Assembly: GCA_025354885.1 (NCBI GenBank)
Contig: JANXLY010000403.1
Span: forward strand, 1 to 46,678
From: Acidobacteriota bacterium
Lineage (GTDB): Bacteria; Acidobacteriota; Terriglobia; Bryobacterales; Bryobacteraceae
Direction: 5' to 3'
DNA: 46,678 nt
The position numbers and the translations under genes are program-made. Below, one piece after another: positions 43,292 through 46,678 of the stretch (its first letter is position 1; every line of letters begins with the position of its first letter). The notes under the pieces were generated by a model that searched no databases, was not told the origin of the DNA, and saw only the letters and a program-made list of their open reading frames with translations.

Positions 43292-45094
43292 ATGCCACTG
43301 AAGCAAGAAAATCGCCCATACGAAGTTCTCGTCCCACATCTGGGCAAGGACAAATTCGTCTTCATGAATATTGAAGGAAGCGAGTACGTCTCAAATACCT
43401 ACAGCTTTCGCATCGTCATGGCGACGAACGACAGAGGGATCGATGATGAAGACTTGCTGCGCAAGCCCATCGTCGTTACTATGCGTCGTCAATCCATGCC
43501 TCCACGCATAGTCCACGGCATCATCAGCAAGACCAAACTCCTCGGCGAAGAGAACCAGGAAGAGCCAGTCTACTATTGGGAAGTCAGCTTCGTTCCCTGG
43601 CTCTGGTTCCTCAATCTCGAAAACGATTGTCGCCATTTCCAGAACATGACCGCAGTTGAGATCATCAAGAAAGTCTTCACCGAGCATGGCTTTACCGACT
43701 TTACTTTCAAAGTCCGGGCCACGCTTCCCAAACGGGAGTTCACAGTCCAATACCGTGAAACCAGCTTCAACTTCATCTCGCGCCTGCTTGAGGAAGAAGG
43801 CATCTTCTACTGGTTTGAGCACACTTTGCAAAAGCACCAGTTGATTCTCGCAGACACAAATTCCACCACTGAGAATTGCCCTCATGACCACACTTTTCCT
43901 TACGGCAAGGGTACTTTGGGTGGTGCTGATGGCGGCGTAATCGACCATCTGGAGCAGGACGTCTCGGTCCACACCGGCAAGATGACTTACCAGGATTTCA
44001 ATTTTGAAATGAGTAGTGTGAGCCTTCTGTCCACGACCAAAGGTAAACAGTTCAATGAAGTGTACGATTACCCTGGACACTTCAAGACCAAGGCCGACGG
44101 CGAACGTTACGCCAAGATGCGCCTCGAGGAGCAGGAAGCGCGCCTGCGAACCATTCAGGCTCACACCATCACAACGCTCCTCATTCCGGGCTATCGTTTC
44201 GATGTTACAGATCACTTTGACTCAAAAGCCAACTCCTCTTACATCGTCCTCAGCCTGAGTTTCTCCTGTCGTCAAAATGTACAGGGTGGAGAGGCTGGTG
44301 ACGAAGGCACCACATCGAGCTTCAATTTCTCTGCCATCCCCTTCAAGGTTCCTTATCGTCCTACTCGCCGCCACCCCAAGCCCATGATTCACGGCATCCA
44401 GACGGCCATCGTTTGTGGCCCATCCGGCAACGAGATCTATTGCGACAAATTCGGCCGCGTCAAAGTTCAGTTCCATTGGGATCGCATCTGCAAACGTGAT
44501 GATGCATCTTCTCACTGGATTCGAGTTTCCAGTGCCTGGGCGGGCGCGCAGTGGGGACAAATCTCTATTCCCCGCATCGGCCAGGAAGTCATCGTTAGCT
44601 TTCTTGAAGGCGACCCTGATCGGCCCATCATCACCGGTCGTGTTTACAACGATCAGCAGATGCCGCCCTACTCTTTGCCAGATAACCAGACCCAGTCCGG
44701 CATCAAATCAAGATCGAGCACTAAAGGCGGCTCATCCGATTTCAATGAGTTCCGCTTTGAAGACAAGAAGGGCAAGGAACAGGTCTATCTGCATGCTCAG
44801 AAAGACTACGACGAATACATCGAAGAGAAACATACCATCACCGTTGAAAAGGGCGATCAGATCATTGAAGTCCAACAGGCGAATCGAAAAATAACAGTCA
44901 AGCAGGGTAACAACTCCCTAGAATGCACAGCTGGCAAAATTAGCGAGAAAGCCGCTCAGGAAATCAAGATGGAGTGCGGTGCCTCCAGCATCACTATGAC
45001 CCCAGCCAACATCGAACTGAAAATTGGTGGCAGCACCATCACCATGACAGCCGGAAACATCAAAATGCAGGCTCCCATCATCTTGCAAAACTAG
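43292..45094 (+). CDS. vgrG: T6SS spike protein VgrG (TssI)
   Basis: The 600-residue protein forms the trimeric tip. The gp27-like part (about 1-370) shows GSEYVSNTYSFRIVMATNDR and QYRETSFNFISRLLEEEGIF followed by YWFEH. The gp5-like OB-fold (about 385-470) contains KFGRVKVQFHWDR, SSAWAGAQWGQISIPRIGQE and GDPDRPIITGRVYN. The C-terminal beta-helix (about 500-600) has short repeats (HTITVEKGDQIIEV, GSTITMTAGNIKMQAPIILQ). No extra C-terminal effector domain follows. It is separated from the core operon by the protease and receptor genes. The adjacent DUF6931-like gene starts 8 bases after the stop. Confidence 0.95.
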   Translation: MPLKQENRPYEVLVPHLGKDKFVFMNIEGSEYVSNTYSFRIVMATNDRGIDDEDLLRKPIVVTMRRQSMPPRIVHGIISKTKLLGEENQEEPVYYWEVSFVPWLWFLNLENDCRHFQNMTAVEIIKKVFTEHGFTDFTFKVRATLPKREFTVQYRETSFNFISRLLEEEGIFYWFEHTLQKHQLILADTNSTTENCPHDHTFPYGKGTLGGADGGVIDHLEQDVSVHTGKMTYQDFNFEMSSVSLLSTTKGKQFNEVYDYPGHFKTKADGERYAKMRLEEQEARLRTIQAHTITTLLIPGYRFDVTDHFDSKANSSYIVLSLSFSCRQNVQGGEAGDEGTTSSFNFSAIPFKVPYRPTRRHPKPMIHGIQTAIVCGPSGNEIYCDKFGRVKVQFHWDRICKRDDASSHWIRVSSAWAGAQWGQISIPRIGQEVIVSFLEGDPDRPIITGRVYNDQQMPPYSLPDNQTQSGIKSRSSTKGGSSDFNEFRFEDKKGKEQVYLHAQKDYDEYIEEKHTITVEKGDQIIEVQQANRKITVKQGNNSLECTAGKISEKAAQEIKMECGASSITMTPANIELKIGGSTITMTAGNIKMQAPIILQN

Positions 45095-45102
45095 GAACAG
45101 AC

Positions 45103-45662
45103 TTGACAGCCAAGAATACGGTCGAACTCACCAGGCAGGCCCAGCTCAAACCACCGGCCACGGATTTCATTGCCCAAGCACAGGACGCCAGAAACTATGC
45201 AGACCTGCTCATCGGCAATCATCTCTGGATGGATGCCATCGCTTACATGAGCCACGCCATTACGCCGAGAGAAAGCATCTGGTGGGCCTGGTTCTGCGCC
45301 CGCAGAGCGCTGGCCGCAAAAGCCAAGCCAGAAGACATCAAGGCTCTCGCAATCGCAGAAGCCTGGATCGCTCAACCGAATGAGGACAATCGCCTCACTG
45401 CACGCAAGGAACTGGATCGAATCCCACCGGCATCTCCGGCACATTCCGTGCTCCAGGCCATCGCCCTCACAGGTGAATTCGAAAATGAAATGACGGGCGA
45501 AAAATCGCCCGCTGTTCCTTTTCTCTCCAATAAGTTCGTAAGCGCTGCCGTGCTCAATTCAGTCTATGAACTAGACCCCGAAAATCCCGAAGCGGTTGCT
45601 CTTGAATTCCTGCGTCAATCTCTTGACGTCGCCCAGCGCATCAAAGTTTGGGCCAACTACAG

Positions 45663-45666
<4 letters not shown>
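45103..45666 (+). CDS. DUF6931-like protein next to VgrG
   Basis: The preferred start is TTG at 45103 (187 aa), preceded by AGGA with a 6-base spacer and 8 bases after the vgrG stop. An ATG at 44974 would lie inside vgrG and give an implausible His-rich extension, so it is rejected. The segment LLIGNHLWMDAIAYMSHAIT, then PRESIWWAWFCARRAL, strongly resembles the core of DUF6931, which typically reads as dAl.fLAhaLPkReavWWA..cAR. No signal peptide is present. Such proteins are helical and of unknown function; placement suggests an adaptor, chaperone or cargo partner of VgrG. The stop overlaps the convergent isomerase gene by 4 bp. Confidence 0.85.
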
Positions 45667-46517
<851 letters not shown>

Positions 46518-46575
46518 GGTTGCCCAATATACTATCAACTAATGGGCTTCGCTCTCTGGCATAGTCTTGTCTCAT

Positions 46576-46627
46576 ACAAGATGAGCCTGAAGGAAAGAGC
46601 GATTCTCACACAAGATGAGCCTGAAGG
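46576..46627. repeat. 18-bp direct repeat with 34-bp period at the right end
   Basis: ACAAGATGAGCCTGAAGG occurs at 46576-46593 and 46610-46627. Each copy contains an ATG. The second frame (ATG 46615, reading MSLKAERWQKLGIDHQHARWR) is open to the window edge, while the first closes after 24 codons. It could be a duplicated gene start, but too little sequence follows to call a gene. Confidence 0.6.
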
Positions 46628-46678
46628 CAGAGAGGTGGCAGAAGCTGGGGATTGATCATCAGCATGCAAGGTGGCGAG

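Noticed and set aside
44974-45102. ATG-initiated N-terminal extension of the DUF6931-like gene
   Set aside because: It lies inside the vgrG beta-helix region in another frame, giving a His-rich peptide; TTG 45103 has a ribosome site and fits the domain start.

Overview
The window most resembles a chromosome segment of an Acidobacteriota bacterium, probably of the Bryobacter/Solibacter group. This is judged from gene families alone. The markers are two very large Oar-type TonB-dependent receptors with an N-terminal carboxypeptidase-regulatory-like domain, paired DUF1549/DUF1553 and DUF1501 genes, many exported proteins with RR- or Sec-type leaders, putative-Ig repeat proteins, and a type VI secretion system (T6SS). 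No tRNA, rRNA, CRISPR array, phage gene or insertion sequence was recognised. Genes are tightly packed and no gap exceeds about 200 bases.

Layout. 1-1819 (-) is the N-terminal part of a large secreted putative-Ig repeat protein that runs off the left edge. 1914-6105 (+) holds a secreted protein of unknown function, a zinc-free quinone oxidoreductase and an exported S9 peptidase. 6102-8028 (-) is a LytS-type histidine kinase and LytTR response regulator pair. 8208-9397 holds a methyltransferase and a small glycosidase-like protein. 9474-17678 (+) is a five-gene operon (DUF1549/DUF1553, DUF1501, MFS transporter, sulfatase, and a ceramidase-like/DUF1080 fusion) that looks like a unit for using a sulfated or glycosylated external substrate. 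It ends in a bidirectional terminator shared with an Oar-like receptor (17727-21017, -). 21084-23524 (+) carries an exported amidase and a GIDE-like membrane protein.

23521-36826 is the T6SS core. TssK and a coupled small secreted apiosidase-like protein lie on the minus strand. Divergent from them is a plus-strand operon in the order tssB, tssC, hcp, tagJ, tssA, tssE, tssF, tssG, tssH, closed by a 19-bp perfect-stem terminator. 36898-43178 (-) interrupts with an M16 double-length metalloprotease and a second Oar-like receptor. 43292-45666 (+) is a satellite vgrG with a DUF6931-type protein. 45663-46517 (-) is a hydroxypyruvate-isomerase-like protein.

The sheath, tube, baseplate, spike and recycling ATPase of the T6SS are all present, but no tssJ, tssL, tssM or PAAR gene is visible. 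The most interesting points are the missing membrane complex, the signal-peptide half-barrel protein translationally coupled to TssK, the FusA/FusC-like pairing of a TonB receptor with an M16 protease, the ceramidase/DUF1080 fusion, and a recurring TANNNT-N6/7-ATG arrangement that suggests leaderless transcripts for several genes.
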